A DNA stretch of 64,000 nt, from NCBI GenBank assembly GCA_016946835.1, contig JACVTC010000011.1, forward strand, positions 345,001-409,000, in the 5' to 3' direction. Positions 37,889 through 49,905 of this stretch are shown here, piece after piece. The notes below the pieces were generated by a model. It saw nothing but the letters and a program-made list of their open reading frames with translations. It was not told where the DNA came from and searched no databases. Numbering within the stretch: the first letter of the stretch is position 1; each line of letters opens with the position of its first letter. Made by a program: the position numbers and the translations under genes. Origin of the DNA: Neocallimastix lanati (nom. inval.) (taxonomy: Eukaryota; Neocallimastigomycota; Neocallimastigomycetes; Neocallimastigales; Neocallimastigaceae).

Positions 37889-38602
37889 AATTTAATTATT
37901 TCAAAAAAAATTATTTTGGTTAATTTTATTAAAAATAAAAAGTTGATATATATTAATTTTTTATTTTTGAAAAAGTTTGAGTAAATCTTAGTTGATAATT
38001 TCTCAATAGAAAAATTTTATCATATTCTATTTATTGTAAATTATGTTAATTATTGTTAATATGATGTAATATTCGACCAATAATAGAACTGTTTTGATAT
38101 GTTAAAAAAATTTTTTTGTTTAATTTATTTTTTATTAATATTTATATTTTATTTTATAAAATTTTTTTTATTATTTACTTATTAAAATATATTAATATTT
38201 AAATAAAAAAAAAAAAAAAAAAAAAAAAAATATTAAAAAAGAAAAAAAAAAAGTATATATATTTATATATTTATATATATATATTTTTATATGTTTTTTA
38301 TTTTTTAAATAATAGGAACTATAAAAGTCAAATAATTCTTTTAAAGTTATAATATTTTCCTTTTATTTATCTATTTATTATATTATCTTTAATTAATTTA
38401 GAGAATCACATGAATAATAATTGTAATAATCAAAATATGTTAAAATTCTATATTAGGAATAATATATAACAAAAGTAACAAATAAAAATAAAAAATAAAA
38501 AATAAAATATAAAATAAAATAAAAAAATAAAATAAAATAAATTGATTATATATATATTATACCAATCTTTTCATATTTTACACATTATAATCATAAATAA
38601 CA

Positions 38603-40359
38603 ATGGATAATAATAATTATAGTATTAGTGTTTCTGACAACACAAACACTAATAAATTTCTCTTATCAAATGGAAATAATTTTATTGATAATAACAAGCA
38701 TGACCAAATAATGAATTACTTAAATAATTCTTCAAAGTATTATAATTCAAACCAAAATGTTAATTCGACTACCCAATCAACCATTTTAGATACCACTTCA
38801 TATCAAAATAATAATGTAAATAATAATAGTAATAATAATAACAATAATAGTTTATATTTATCATCTAATAGTATAGAAGATCATGAACTTGATTTATGGT
38901 TAAGAGAATTCACTATGGATAATTTTCCATTGAATACAAATAATATACAGAATATAAATCGTAATAATGATGATAATAATAATAATAATAGTAATAATAA
39001 TAATTCCCAAATAAATAATAATTCAAACGATAATAATATTATAGATAATCAATATAATTCTGATAATAATAATTTAGTAAATCACAATAGAAATTTTGTT
39101 GAAACCGCTGCACAGGATAAATATTTAAAAATTAGAAAACTTAAAAATTTAGCTATTGAAGATAGGGCTAAGAAAAATGAAGAAATGAATAATTATACAC
39201 CAAATTTATCACTACTGAATAATTCATTTAATATTATGGATGATAATAATAATAATGCTTCTAATACTTATAATAATAAAACTTTCCTAAATGAAGCTTC
39301 TTCCTCTTCATCAAAATTTTCTGTTACTGATACCATGGATATATACAAATCTAATTCAGCATATCCATATTCTGATGGATATAAACAGGTATCTAATCTT
39401 CACCAATTTTTAATGAATGAACGTATTAATGAAAATCAACAACAAACTCAATATTCAAATAATAATTATACTGCCAGTGAATTTATAATAAATAAAAAGG
39501 ATAACATTTTTGATTCATTTAATATGGTCAACTCTAATGGAGATAAAGGCTTACCATTTATGACTGAAAGTAATAGTTCAATATCTAAAAGTTCAGAATT
39601 TGATAATTCGAAAGGAAATGGATCTAAAGGGAAAGAACTAACGGTTGAAGAAAAATTAAATGATAAAAGAAAAAGGTATTATATTAATTTAATGAATAGA
39701 TATCATTTATCATTAATGAGTTATATTGATTACAATTCATTTAATATATTATTATTTTTAAATTAAATATTAAATCATCAAATAAAAAAAAAAAAACTCT
39801 TTTATTTTTTTATTTTTATTTTTATTTTTTATTCATTACTAATCAATATTAAAAATATATATATATTAGAAATAACGCAGCATCTGCAAGATTTAGAGCT
39901 AAAAAGAAATTAAAGGAACAAATGACAGATTTAACAGCAAAAGAAATGACACAAAAAGCTCAAACTCTTGAAATAAAAGTTAAAGAAATGGAATTAGAAA
40001 TTAAATGGCTTAGATCACTTGTAACGAAAAATATGGAAAGTAAAACACTTAAAGAGGTATATGAAGAAAATGGATATTTATTTATTAATGAAAGCGATTC
40101 TTCTCAAAACTCACAACCTTATGTTAATGGAAACAAACTAGTTAGTATTACTGATTCAGTTAAAAGTTATACAAAATGTTGTTGTAATATAGATAAAAGT
40201 AAAGGTGGTACATGTGGTAAAAATGGCACTATTGGACATTGTAAATGTGGTGGTATTGGCTATTGCTTAATGAATGTCAACATGAATAAAAATAAGAAAA
40301 TAATAAAACCAAAAATTTCAGCAAATCAATATTCATTATTAACAAAAAGTACAGCATAA
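38603..40359 (+). CDS. bZIP transcription factor with C-terminal Cys cluster
   Basis: Two exons, 38603-39675 and 39870-40359 (phase-2 intron, donor GTATTA, acceptor ATTAG), encode 520 residues. The intron splits the basic region; joining it gives KRKRNNAASARFRAKKKLKE at about residues 354-373, the N-x2-[AS]-A-R-x-R-type DNA-contact motif closest to fungal CYS3/MetR/ATF4-like bZIPs. It is followed by a leucine-zipper-like helix (LTAKEMTQKAQTLEIKVKEM, then LEIKWLRSLV). The first 340 residues are an Asn/Ser-rich disordered region. Residues 461-490 hold seven Cys and one His: KCCC, TCGK, then GHCKCGGIGYC. Such a cluster is unusual after a zipper and could bind metal or sense redox state. In the CYS3 family the usual role is control of sulfur or amino-acid metabolism; that role is only inferred here. 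Confidence 0.88.
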
Positions 40360-40503
40360 CATTTAAAATATTAAAAAAAAATATAAAAAAAAAACAATAT
40401 TTAAATATTTCATAATTTATTTTCACTTCTATCTTTTGTAATTTTGATTTATTTTATTTTATTTTTTTTTATTATTATATAATATATATATTTAATCCTT
40501 ATA
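40360..40503. other. 3' flank of the bZIP gene
   Basis: Short AT-rich spacer between the stop codon and the left arm of the inverted repeat. Confidence 0.6.
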
Positions 40504-41305
40504 ATATAATATTTATTCATTTATTTTTGAAAAATAAGAATAAGAAAATAAATATTTAAAGTAAAATGTAAATAAATATAGGATAATAATAATATATCAA
40601 TACATCATTAGAAATTATTCATTATTTTTTTTTTTTTTTAACTTTTTTCTTTTTTTATTTATAATTTTTTTTTTTTTTTTAAAAAAAAAAAAAGGTAAAA
40701 TTATTTTCATGATATTATTATTAAAAAAAAAAAAAAAAAAAAACATTAAAAATAATTTTTTTAAAAATTAAAAAAAAAAAAAAATTATTACTTTTTTCAA
40801 ATTTTTTAATTAATCAGAAAAAAATATATATATAATATATAATATATAAAAAATATCATTTAATAAAAACTCATACATAACATTATTTCATATCCCAGAT
40901 CATATTATTTAATTATTTTAATATATAAATTTATAATATATATTTATTATTTTTAATATCTATTTTATTTTCTATTTAATTAAAATATTTATTAATTTTC
41001 ATATAGAAATTTATAGATATATTTAATAAAATGCCATATACATAAAAAAAAAAAAAATAAAAAAAAAAATAGTAATAAATAAAAATAATAATAAATAAAA
41101 TTTATTGTAATAAACGTATATATATATTTATGTCAATATAGAATTAATTTTAATATTAATTTCAGAAGAGTATAATTGTGCTTTCAATAATATATATAAA
41201 TTAATAAATATAGTATTAAATAGATCAAAACAAAAATAATCATAATATTATATTTGTTAATATTCGATTAAAAAATTAAATCATATATTAGTTCATCAAG
41301 TTGTT

Positions 41306-41353
<48 letters not shown>

Positions 41354-41562
41354 TTTTAAATTAATAGTTTTAACTCTAAATAAATTAAATTTATTAAATA
41401 AATAAAGTAGGTCAGAAGTATCTTCTTCGTATGAGAAGGACATCATCAAAATGAACTAATCCATACTTTATTGTAAAAATACTAAAAAAGGAAATTTTAA
41501 TATTTTTTTATTTTCCTTATATTATTATCGATTTTATTATTCATGGTCTTTTTTTATTTATT
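40504..41562 (+). repeat. Left arm of a ~1.06-kb inverted repeat
   Basis: The reverse complement of this segment matches about 42180-43238 nearly base for base. Checked landmarks include ATAATATTTATTCATTTATT, CAATACATCATTAGAAATTA, TTCAAGTTGTTTT-type sequence next to an AAT microsatellite, and GGTCAGAAGTATCTTCTTCG. Differences seen are one-unit length changes in homopolymers and in the AAT run (15 versus 16 units). No gene, although KYGLVHFDDVLLIRRRYF can be read on the minus strand at about 41413-41469 and may be a coding relic. Confidence 0.93.
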
Positions 41563-42154
41563 CATTCATTTATTCATTTATTGAAAGGTAAATTATATAT
41601 AAAGAAAAAAAATAAGTAAAAAAATTTTATATTTTTTAATGATTTAAATTATTACATAAAATTTTTATTAGTTTTAAATTTTTCTTTTAATTATTAGTTC
41701 ATAAAAATTTAACTTAAAATAAATTAAAGATTCAGTGATTAATTATTGAGTAAAATGATTTAATAATTTTTTTTTTTTTTTTTTTTTTTCAAAAAAAGTA
41801 TGTTTTAATTGAAAAACTAATAATAAATATAATTAATTTAATAAATATATAAATATATATAAATATATATATATATATTTTCAAAGCATATAATATAAAA
41901 TATTTTATTTAGTTATTTTTACTTCATTATTTTTTATTCCATTATAAAATATTTAATAATAATAATAATTATAATTATAATAATAATAAAAGGAGTAAAG
42001 AAATTAAAAATAGAATATTTTGATATAGGTAATTATAACAGAAAAAAAATTTTTAATATCACTTAAATGTTCTTTATTTACTATCTATAATCTATTATTT
42101 AATAAATTTAATAATATGTGAAATGAATAATTTTATTATCGAACGATCTATAAG

Positions 42155-42179
<25 letters not shown>
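41563..42179. other. Spacer of the inverted repeat
   Basis: About 617 bp of AT-rich unique sequence bounded on both sides by ATTT/AAAT tetranucleotide arrays (TTCATTCATTTATTCATTTA on the left, AAATAAATAAATAAATAAAT on the right). No gene. Confidence 0.8.
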
Positions 42180-42189
<10 letters not shown>

Positions 42190-42389
42190 AAAAAGACCAT
42201 GAATAATAAAATCGATAATAATATAAGGAAAATAAAAAAATATTAAAATTTCCTTTTTTAGTATTTTTACAATAAAGTATGGATTAGTTCATTTTGATGA
42301 TGTCCTTCTCATACGAAGAAGATACTTCTGACCTACTTTATTTATTTAATAAATTTAATTTATTTAGAGTTAAAACTATTAATTTAAAA

Positions 42390-42440
<51 letters not shown>

Positions 42441-43046
42441 AACAACTTGATGAACTAATATATGATTTAATTTTTTAATCGAATATTAACAAATATAATA
42501 TTATGATTATTTTTGTTTTGATCTATTTAATACTATATTTATTAATTTATATATATTATTGAAAGCACAATTATACTCTTCTGAAATTAATATTAAAATT
42601 AATTCTATATTGACATAAATATATATATACGTTTATTACAATAAATTTTATTTATTATTATTTTTATTTATTACTATTTTTTTTTTTTATTTTTTTTTTT
42701 TTATGTATATGGCATTTTATTAAATATATCTATAAATTTCTATATGAAAATTAATAAATATTTTAATTAAATAGAAAATAAAATAGATATTAAAAATAAT
42801 AAATATATATTATAAATTTATATATTAAAATAATTAAATAATATGATCTGGGATATGAAATAATGTTATGTATGAGTTTTTATTAAATGATATTTTTTAT
42901 ATATTATATATTATATATATATTTTTTTCTGATTAATTAAAAAATTTGAAAAAAGTAATAATTTTTTTTTTTTTTAATTTTTAAAAAAATTATTTTTAAT
43001 GTTTTTTTTTTTTTTTTTTAATAATAATATCATGAAAATAATTTTA

Positions 43047-43078
<32 letters not shown>

Positions 43079-43238
43079 TTATAAATAAAAAAAGAAAAAA
43101 GTTAAAAAAAAAAAAAATAATGAATAATTTCTAATGATGTATTGATATATTATTATTATCCTATATTTATTTACATTTTACTTTAAATATTTATTTTCTT
43201 ATTCTTATTTTTCAAAAATAAATGAATAAATATTATAT
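42180..43238 (-). repeat. Right arm of the ~1.06-kb inverted repeat
   Basis: Mirror of 40504-41562. It begins at the AAATAAATAAA array before AGACCATGAATAATAAAATC and ends at TAAATATTATAT, beyond which the two flanks are unrelated (left TATAAGG versus right GATTATA, read in the same orientation). Confidence 0.93.
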
Positions 43239-44164
43239 GATTATATATACATATATTTATTTTCTTTATGGTATTATACAAATAAATAATTTGTTTAATA
43301 ATGATAAATACCATGATTTAAAAAAAAAAAAAAATTGTTTTAACCTCTATATATATATATTGAGTATTATATAAATATTAAATACTGAGGAGTAATTAAA
43401 AATATGGTTTTGCTATTAATTAAAGCATTAAAATAATTATATAAAACACTTTTTATTATATCTCTTAATAAAATACTATTTTATTAAATAATTTATCTAT
43501 ATTATTATTATTATTAAATAGCTAAAAAAAATCGTAATATACATATTTTATAGAAAATTATTTTAGAAGTTAAATGAAAATAATAATTGTAAAAATGTAA
43601 AAATAACAATTTTTTCTGTAAGGTAATTTTTTATTTTTATTTTTTTTTTTTAAATTAGAAGGGTTATCTTTTTGTTAATTATTTAATAAATTATAAAATT
43701 TTTGAGTATTTGCAATATTAATTTTATTTATGAATATATATATATATATATATATAATATTTTATAAAGTTAACTTTATAAAATATAACAAACACATAAT
43801 AAATGAATTGTGTTTGTGATAAATATGAAAAAAAAAATAAAAATAAAAATAAAAATAATAAAAATAATAGTACAATTGAAAAAAAGATTATTTCAAACTT
43901 AATACTTAGAAATTATAAATATATTTAGAGTATTAAAATTTTATATTATTTATTTCAAGAAATATTTTTATTAATTATTCAATTAAAACTAAAATATTCT
44001 CAATCTTTTTAAAAATAAAAGGACTTATTTTATTATTTTTGATACTAATATATAATAAATAAAGTTTAAAATAATTAATAAATAATTTTTATTTGCTTAT
44101 TGTTATGATTATTATTATTCTTATAAAGGAATTAAAATAAGAAAAATAATTAATAAATTATTTT

Positions 44165-44208
<44 letters not shown>

Positions 44209-45550
44209 CTGCTATAAAATATAAGAACTTGTTTTTATAAACTTTTTTCAATTACTTTAGTAGTTTAAAAAAAATAATAATAATAATAATAATCAACAAT
44301 TATCAATTACCAATAAAAATATTAAATATATATTTAATATATTTAAATGGATAATCATATTGTAAATTATTAATAATAATAAAGTTTATATTAAATATAA
44401 TTTTAATTATTAAAAATTAAGATTGTTTTAAATAAATATGTTAAATATACATTTATATCTATTATTAATTCAAATTGAAATAGTAAATTATTAATAAAAT
44501 TATTAATAAATGATAATAATATATATATATATTATATGGTACCTTTTTCGAAATATAGTATTTAATCAATAAAATGTTTGAAAAGATAACAAAATTTTTA
44601 ATAGAGCATTAAATATTTAATTTAATTCAGTTGTTATTATTTACTTTTGAGAAGTATAAAAAGAATAAAAAAATATTTATGATAGTAAGCTATTTGTAAT
44701 AAAAATTTCTATATTTCTCTTTTTAATATCATCATCAAAATACTTCTTTAATGATACTATGTTTTATTTCATTTTTTTTCTTTTAAAGATATTTTTATAT
44801 ATTTAACTGATATTATGATTTTAATTTAAAACCAATAACTTTTATAAAATATAGGCATATATATATTTAATATAGAAATGATTTAATTCAAAAATATTTC
44901 TTATTGTTTTATATTAACTTTTAATATTATAAAAAAAAAACCTTTTATAATTTTTATTATTGTTAAAAAGAAAATTTTATAATATTAATTTATAATGAAT
45001 TTAGAAATAAAAATTTATATCGATTTGGTGAAAAAAAGAGAATAATTATAATAATATCAGTAATATAAATAAAATATATATATATAAAATTTTTATGTAA
45101 TGAAATTTTTTTGAAAAAAAATTTATTAATAATAATAATAATTTTATTTTATATTAAATAAAATTTTATATTAGATATCTAAGAACAAATAAAATTTTTG
45201 AATTTAATTTTAATTATAAATTAAAAATATTAATTCAAAAATCTTTAGAAGAATATGACAGTTAAAATAAAATTAATTATGAATAATTGATAATAATTAT
45301 TAAATATTTACATTCTAATCTTTAAATTTTTTGATAATTATATTATTATAAAGTTTTTTTTAATATCTTTATTGCTCTAATAGATAATATTAAATAAAAT
45401 TAATAATAATAATAACAAAAAAAAAAAAAAAAAAAAGATAACTAGATTTTTTTTTTAAGTATTAATAAAAAAAAATTTTTTTTTTTAGTATTGAATTCAA
45501 AAACTACAAAATAAATATTTATATACACATATATATTTTATTCTTACAGA
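43239..45550. other. AT-rich non-coding DNA upstream of the SH3b-C39 gene
   Basis: No gene. Holds a perfect 30-bp palindrome at 43757-43786 centred on AGTTAACT, followed at about 43790-43817 by CAAACACA...TGTGTTTG, so two nested potential hairpins. Also an ATT microsatellite at about 44175-44204. Confidence 0.75.
43757..43786. repeat. 30-bp perfect palindrome
   Basis: ATATTTTATAAAGTT followed by its exact reverse complement. Could be a hairpin or a dyad binding site; too AT-rich to assign. Confidence 0.8.
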
Positions 45551-46477
45551 ATGAAAACAATTCAACTTTTATTATTTTTTATAACAAATGTAATATTAAC
45601 ATTAACTGGATCTGTTTATAAGGTCGTCATTGATAATTCTTTAAATATTAATAAAAATACAACAATTTCATCACCTGTAGTTGGGACATTATATAACGGT
45701 CAATATATATATGCAACTAACGTTTCTAATGGTTGGGTTGAATTTTATAAAGGTTATTGTAATATTGAATATTTAGTAAAAGAAACGAATGGTGATGATT
45801 ATAAAACAAAAGTATCCCTTAACTTTAGAAAGGGTCCAGGTATATCATATGATGTTTTAACCGTCTTAACAGGGAACACAGATATTATTTATTTCGGTAG
45901 AGATCCATTTGTCGATGGTTGGGCTGTTACTGACAAAGGTTATTGTCTTATGAATTACATAGTTCCAAATAATACAACATTTTCTAATGATGAACCTCCT
46001 ATTGTTGAAAGTGGCGAAATTAAATTAATCACAGCACATCTAAAACAATATAATTATCCATATGAGTATGCTGCTGGTTGTACTATTAAAAAATATGGAT
46101 CTTGTATTACTTCAGTAACTATGGCTATTAATCAAATTCAAAAAAGAAACTTCACACCTTATAATATTGCCAAAAGAATGATTTTTAATAATTGTGGCGC
46201 TTTCTTTTCAAGTTTCACTAGTTTAGGTTTCACAGTAATTCATAACCCAACTTTAGAAGTTATTCTAGAGAGTTTAAAAGCTGGTCATATTGTTCCTTAT
46301 GGTTCGAAGAATTCAATGGGAGCTCAACATTGGGTTGCCATATATGGTTATATCGGTGATTATAAAGATATACAAAGTTCAGACTTTTTAATATATGATC
46401 CAGGATATGTTAGAAGCAAATTATCTGAACATATGAATATTTTTCCAATTTCATATATTGCATTGATATATAATTAA
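45551..46477 (+). CDS. Secreted SH3b-SH3b-C39-like cysteine peptidase, bacterial-type
   Basis: A single-exon gene for 308 residues. Residues 1-20 form a signal peptide. Two bacterial SH3 (SH3b) domains follow: about 21-76 (SVYKVVIDNSLNIN...GWVEFYKGYCNIEYL) and 85-137 (KVSLNFRKGPGISYDVLTVL...GWAVTDKGYCLMNYI). The region 156-308 matches the papain-like C39_2 fold: C175 in KYGSCITSVTMAIN is the nucleophile position, H260 in AQHWVAIYGY the general base, and D283 in LIYDPG the third member. SH3b domains usually bind peptidoglycan or cell-surface peptides, so the protein may act on bacterial surface material or peptides in the rumen. The gene is intronless, the domain set is typical of bacteria, and its composition is less AT-extreme than its flanks, so transfer from rumen bacteria is likely. 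Confidence 0.88.
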   Translation: MKTIQLLLFFITNVILTLTGSVYKVVIDNSLNINKNTTISSPVVGTLYNGQYIYATNVSNGWVEFYKGYCNIEYLVKETNGDDYKTKVSLNFRKGPGISYDVLTVLTGNTDIIYFGRDPFVDGWAVTDKGYCLMNYIVPNNTTFSNDEPPIVESGEIKLITAHLKQYNYPYEYAAGCTIKKYGSCITSVTMAINQIQKRNFTPYNIAKRMIFNNCGAFFSSFTSLGFTVIHNPTLEVILESLKAGHIVPYGSKNSMGAQHWVAIYGYIGDYKDIQSSDFLIYDPGYVRSKLSEHMNIFPISYIALIYN

Positions 46478-46705
46478 TTATTTAATTATTAAAAAATTAT
46501 ACATTAATTAAATTTATATAATATATATTAATTTTTATTGAATTATATATATATATATATATACTTTTTTTTATTTTTTATTTTTATTTTTTTTTACGAT
46601 AATGAATGGTCATTTAAATAGAATTAAAAATATTATATATTATTACTATTGCTTTTTGTTTAGTATATTAACAATAGATTATATATATTATATATATACA
46701 TATAT

Positions 46706-46747
<42 letters not shown>

Positions 46748-48235
46748 CATTTTAAAGAAATTAAATTTCATTGTAATAAAATAAAATATAATAATTATGA
46801 CGATAATAATTATGATAATAATAATAGGAAATAGCAAATAATAATAATCATAAAAATATAATAAATTAAATAAATATATCATTTAAGAACTATTATTATT
46901 AATAAATAATATTTTCCATATTAAAATAAAAATATATTTGAGTCTTCATATATTATGTATATATATATATATACATAAATAATTGTATTTATTGTATATA
47001 CTCATGCTATAAATTTGAGAATTCATTTAAATTTATGTTTTATTTATTCTTTATAAATTATATTATTTTTATATATCTCATAATTGTACGTAATGCTTAA
47101 CAATATAAAATTGAAACAATATAATTTAAATATAATAAAGCAACATTTTTGTTTCTATTTAAAAAATATTAATATTCATATAAATTGAAGATATATATCA
47201 TTTCTTTTTTTCAATAAAGAAAAAACAAAGATAATCAAACTATTTATTATTTCTAAATATTATTTATAATATATTATTTATTATATATTATTATTTACTT
47301 CAATAATATTATATTATTTTATGACTTCCATAAAATTATTAATTATTATTAATAATATTAATATTTTTATTATTTACTATAAATATTAGAAAAACAATAT
47401 GTAGTTGTTATTTAATAATTTCAAATAAAATTTTCAATAATAGATATTAAAAATTTTATTATTATATATATACTTTATTTTATATATATATATATATTTT
47501 TTTTTAAGATATTGAAGAATTTAAAGAAATTTAACATAAAAAAAAAAAAAAAAAAACTAACATGTATTTTGAATATATATTCAATATATGGACTATACAC
47601 TAAATATAAGTTAAAAGGTAATACAAATACATAATTATAAAATATGACTCAATAACAGATTCCATAAGTTTCGATAAAAAAAATATATATAAAAAAAAAT
47701 ATTTTAAAAACATAAAAATATCATAAAATATTTATCAAAATAAATGGATTAATTTATATTTATTATTATGTCTTTTTTTTTTTTTTTTTTGGTAATTTTC
47801 TTTTAGCTAAATTCAGCCTTTTTTTTTTTTTTTTTTTAAAAATTTTATCCATATGAAAGGTGGAATAATGATAAATTTGATTTTTTTTTTTTTTTTTTTT
47901 TAATATATGAACATATATATTCATAAATTTGAATTTTTATTAACTACTTTATTATATAATTATTTATTAAGAAAATATGTAATGTATAAAATTTACTTAA
48001 TATATATATATATTAAGTAAATTTTATACATTATAATTAAATAATAGAATTATATGAATTATTCATAAATGAAAAATAAATAAAGTTATTTTAAAAAATT
48101 ATAATAATTTATATTTATAAAAGTAATGAAAATTAATTAAAATTTTTTTTTTTTTTTTTTTTAAATTAAAAAATCTTGTTATTTATAAAAATATAAATAT
48201 ATTAATAATAAAATTTAAATTTTAACAATATAATA
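46478..48235. other. AT-rich non-coding DNA
   Basis: Poly-T runs (46708-46744, 47774-47790, 47820-47837, 47881-47900), TA runs and a 54-bp palindrome listed separately. Lies between the convergent 3' ends of the peptidase and rhomboid genes. No gene. Confidence 0.75.
47980..48033. repeat. 54-bp perfect palindrome
   Basis: The half-site TAATGTATAAAATTTACTTA is followed by a TA core and its exact reverse complement. With no spacer it can extrude as a long hairpin. It sits between two convergent genes and could act in transcription ending, or be a by-product of replication slippage. Confidence 0.88.
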
Positions 48236-49503
48236 TTAATGACGATTATATGGTTTTATACAATATATATAGTATATATATCCAGCAATACCTATTAATT
48301 ATTTCATTAATGTAATAATAATTATTATTATTTAATTTCTATTTTTTTTTTTTTTTTTTAGTGTCTTTCAAATTTATTAAAATGATAAAAATTATTGTAT
48401 ATTTTCTATTTACCTCCTCCTACATGCGCTATGGTATCTATATGACCATTAGTACGAGTCATTGAACGATGGAAATCACCAATAATATAAAGAGACATTG
48501 TCAACCAGGCTGGTAATCTTAACCGATTCTTATATTTTAAAAGTTTTGAAGGGTATAAACAAGCAAAAATAGTATTTATTCCAGTAATTGCCCCTGAGGC
48601 ACCAAGACCTGCAATACTGTCATAAGTTTTTTTTGAAGCTTTTAAAAAAAGTAAATTATATAATATTGATCCACTAACATTTTTACTTAATTTTGGAACT
48701 ACTGAATGATAAAATATAGCATGAGCATATGAAGAAGAAATTCCTGCAAATAAATAAGCTATAATAAATTTTTTTGTTTTAATGCGTTTTAGAACCTTTA
48801 AAGTTTAATAATATAAAAATTATATATTTTAATTAAAGAAAATGATTTTATCATATTTTTTAATATATATACTTAAAATACATATTTTTTTTTATATATA
48901 TATTATAAATTTAAATTTATTACTTACAGGAGGAGCAAATGAAAGAAAAGTGATCATATTACTTGATAGATGAACAATATTTTTGTGAGAAAACATGGAA
49001 GTAACAAGTGTCCAATATCTTTTTCTTGTTACTAAATTTTTCCATGATATTAAAAAATGATTTCTCATAAAATTTAATAATTTATTATTATGAAATTCCT
49101 TTTTATAATATAAAGCAAATTCCCAAGATAAATAAACTATAACATTAATAAATACTAATGTTAAGATTATATTTTGTTTTTTTGCAAAAAATTTTTTAAT
49201 GCAAAGTAGTATTTCTTTATTTAAATAAATTCTTGTATATGGCTTATTATAATTTCTATAATTGTTGCTTGAATTTATTTTTTCATAATTTTTGTCATCA
49301 TAATAATCTTCTTTACTATTCGTATTACTACTATCTTTATTTTCATAATTGTAATTATTATTACTTCTAGTACTATTGTCATGTTTTTTTTCATAATCAT
49401 CAATTTCAGGTCTTTCGTTGTTGGTTCGTTTATTTCGCTTATATACATTATCTTTGTAATATGAATCTCTTATATTTCTTAACTCGTCAACTTTTGGTTT
49501 CAT
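48236..49503 (-). CDS. Rhomboid-family intramembrane serine protease, PARL/Pcp1-like
   Basis: Three exons: 49503-48928, 48795-48414, 48291-48236, giving 337 residues. The catalytic Ser is S259 in GLGASGAITG and the catalytic His H316 in DTIAHVGGGIAGY; the joining of exons 2 and 3 at GGAG|GT restores the latter helix. The RYWTLVTSMFSHKNIVHLSS segment (about 163-182) is the L1-loop/TM2 motif of the mitochondrial PARL/Pcp1 branch, and a hydrophobic span at about 115-130 precedes it, consistent with a 1+6 topology. The N-terminal 100 residues are charged and Asn-rich. In aerobic relatives this branch cleaves inner-membrane proteins. Gut fungi have hydrogenosomes instead, so a hydrogenosomal location is a reasonable inference, though the N-terminus does not look like a clear presequence. 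Confidence 0.88.
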
Positions 49504-49874
49504 TTTTAATTTATTGATTTTATTTTAATTATTTATTTTGTTATTTATTTTGTTATATATTATTATATATTTTATTTTATTTTATTTTATTTTATTTTTT
49601 ATTTTTAATTTAGTATTTGCCTTGTTTTTTAAAAAAAATTCACAAAATTTAAAATTTATTTTATATTGAAAGATTAAATATAATTTTAATATACAATTTT
49701 TTTTTTTTTTTTTTTGTTCTGCTTTATAAATTATTAAATTTAAAATTATTCATTAGGAATATAATTTGGTAACTTTTTTTAAATTAACATTATTTAATAA
49801 ACAAATATATATTTGTTTATAAGAATATTATGATATATAAAATAAATGAATAAATGAATGAATGAATGAATTAA

Positions 49875-49905
<31 letters not shown>

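Noticed and set aside
40504-43238. The inverted repeat as a classical TIR DNA transposon or CRISPR-like array
   Set aside because: Arms are too long for ordinary TIRs, there is no transposase or clear target duplication, and no spaced short repeats.
48402-48413. Ending the rhomboid at the TAG directly after AHVGGGK
   Set aside because: It would truncate the last transmembrane helix; a GTAAAT donor there and an AATAG acceptor at 48292 restore HVGGGIAGYIYYIYC.
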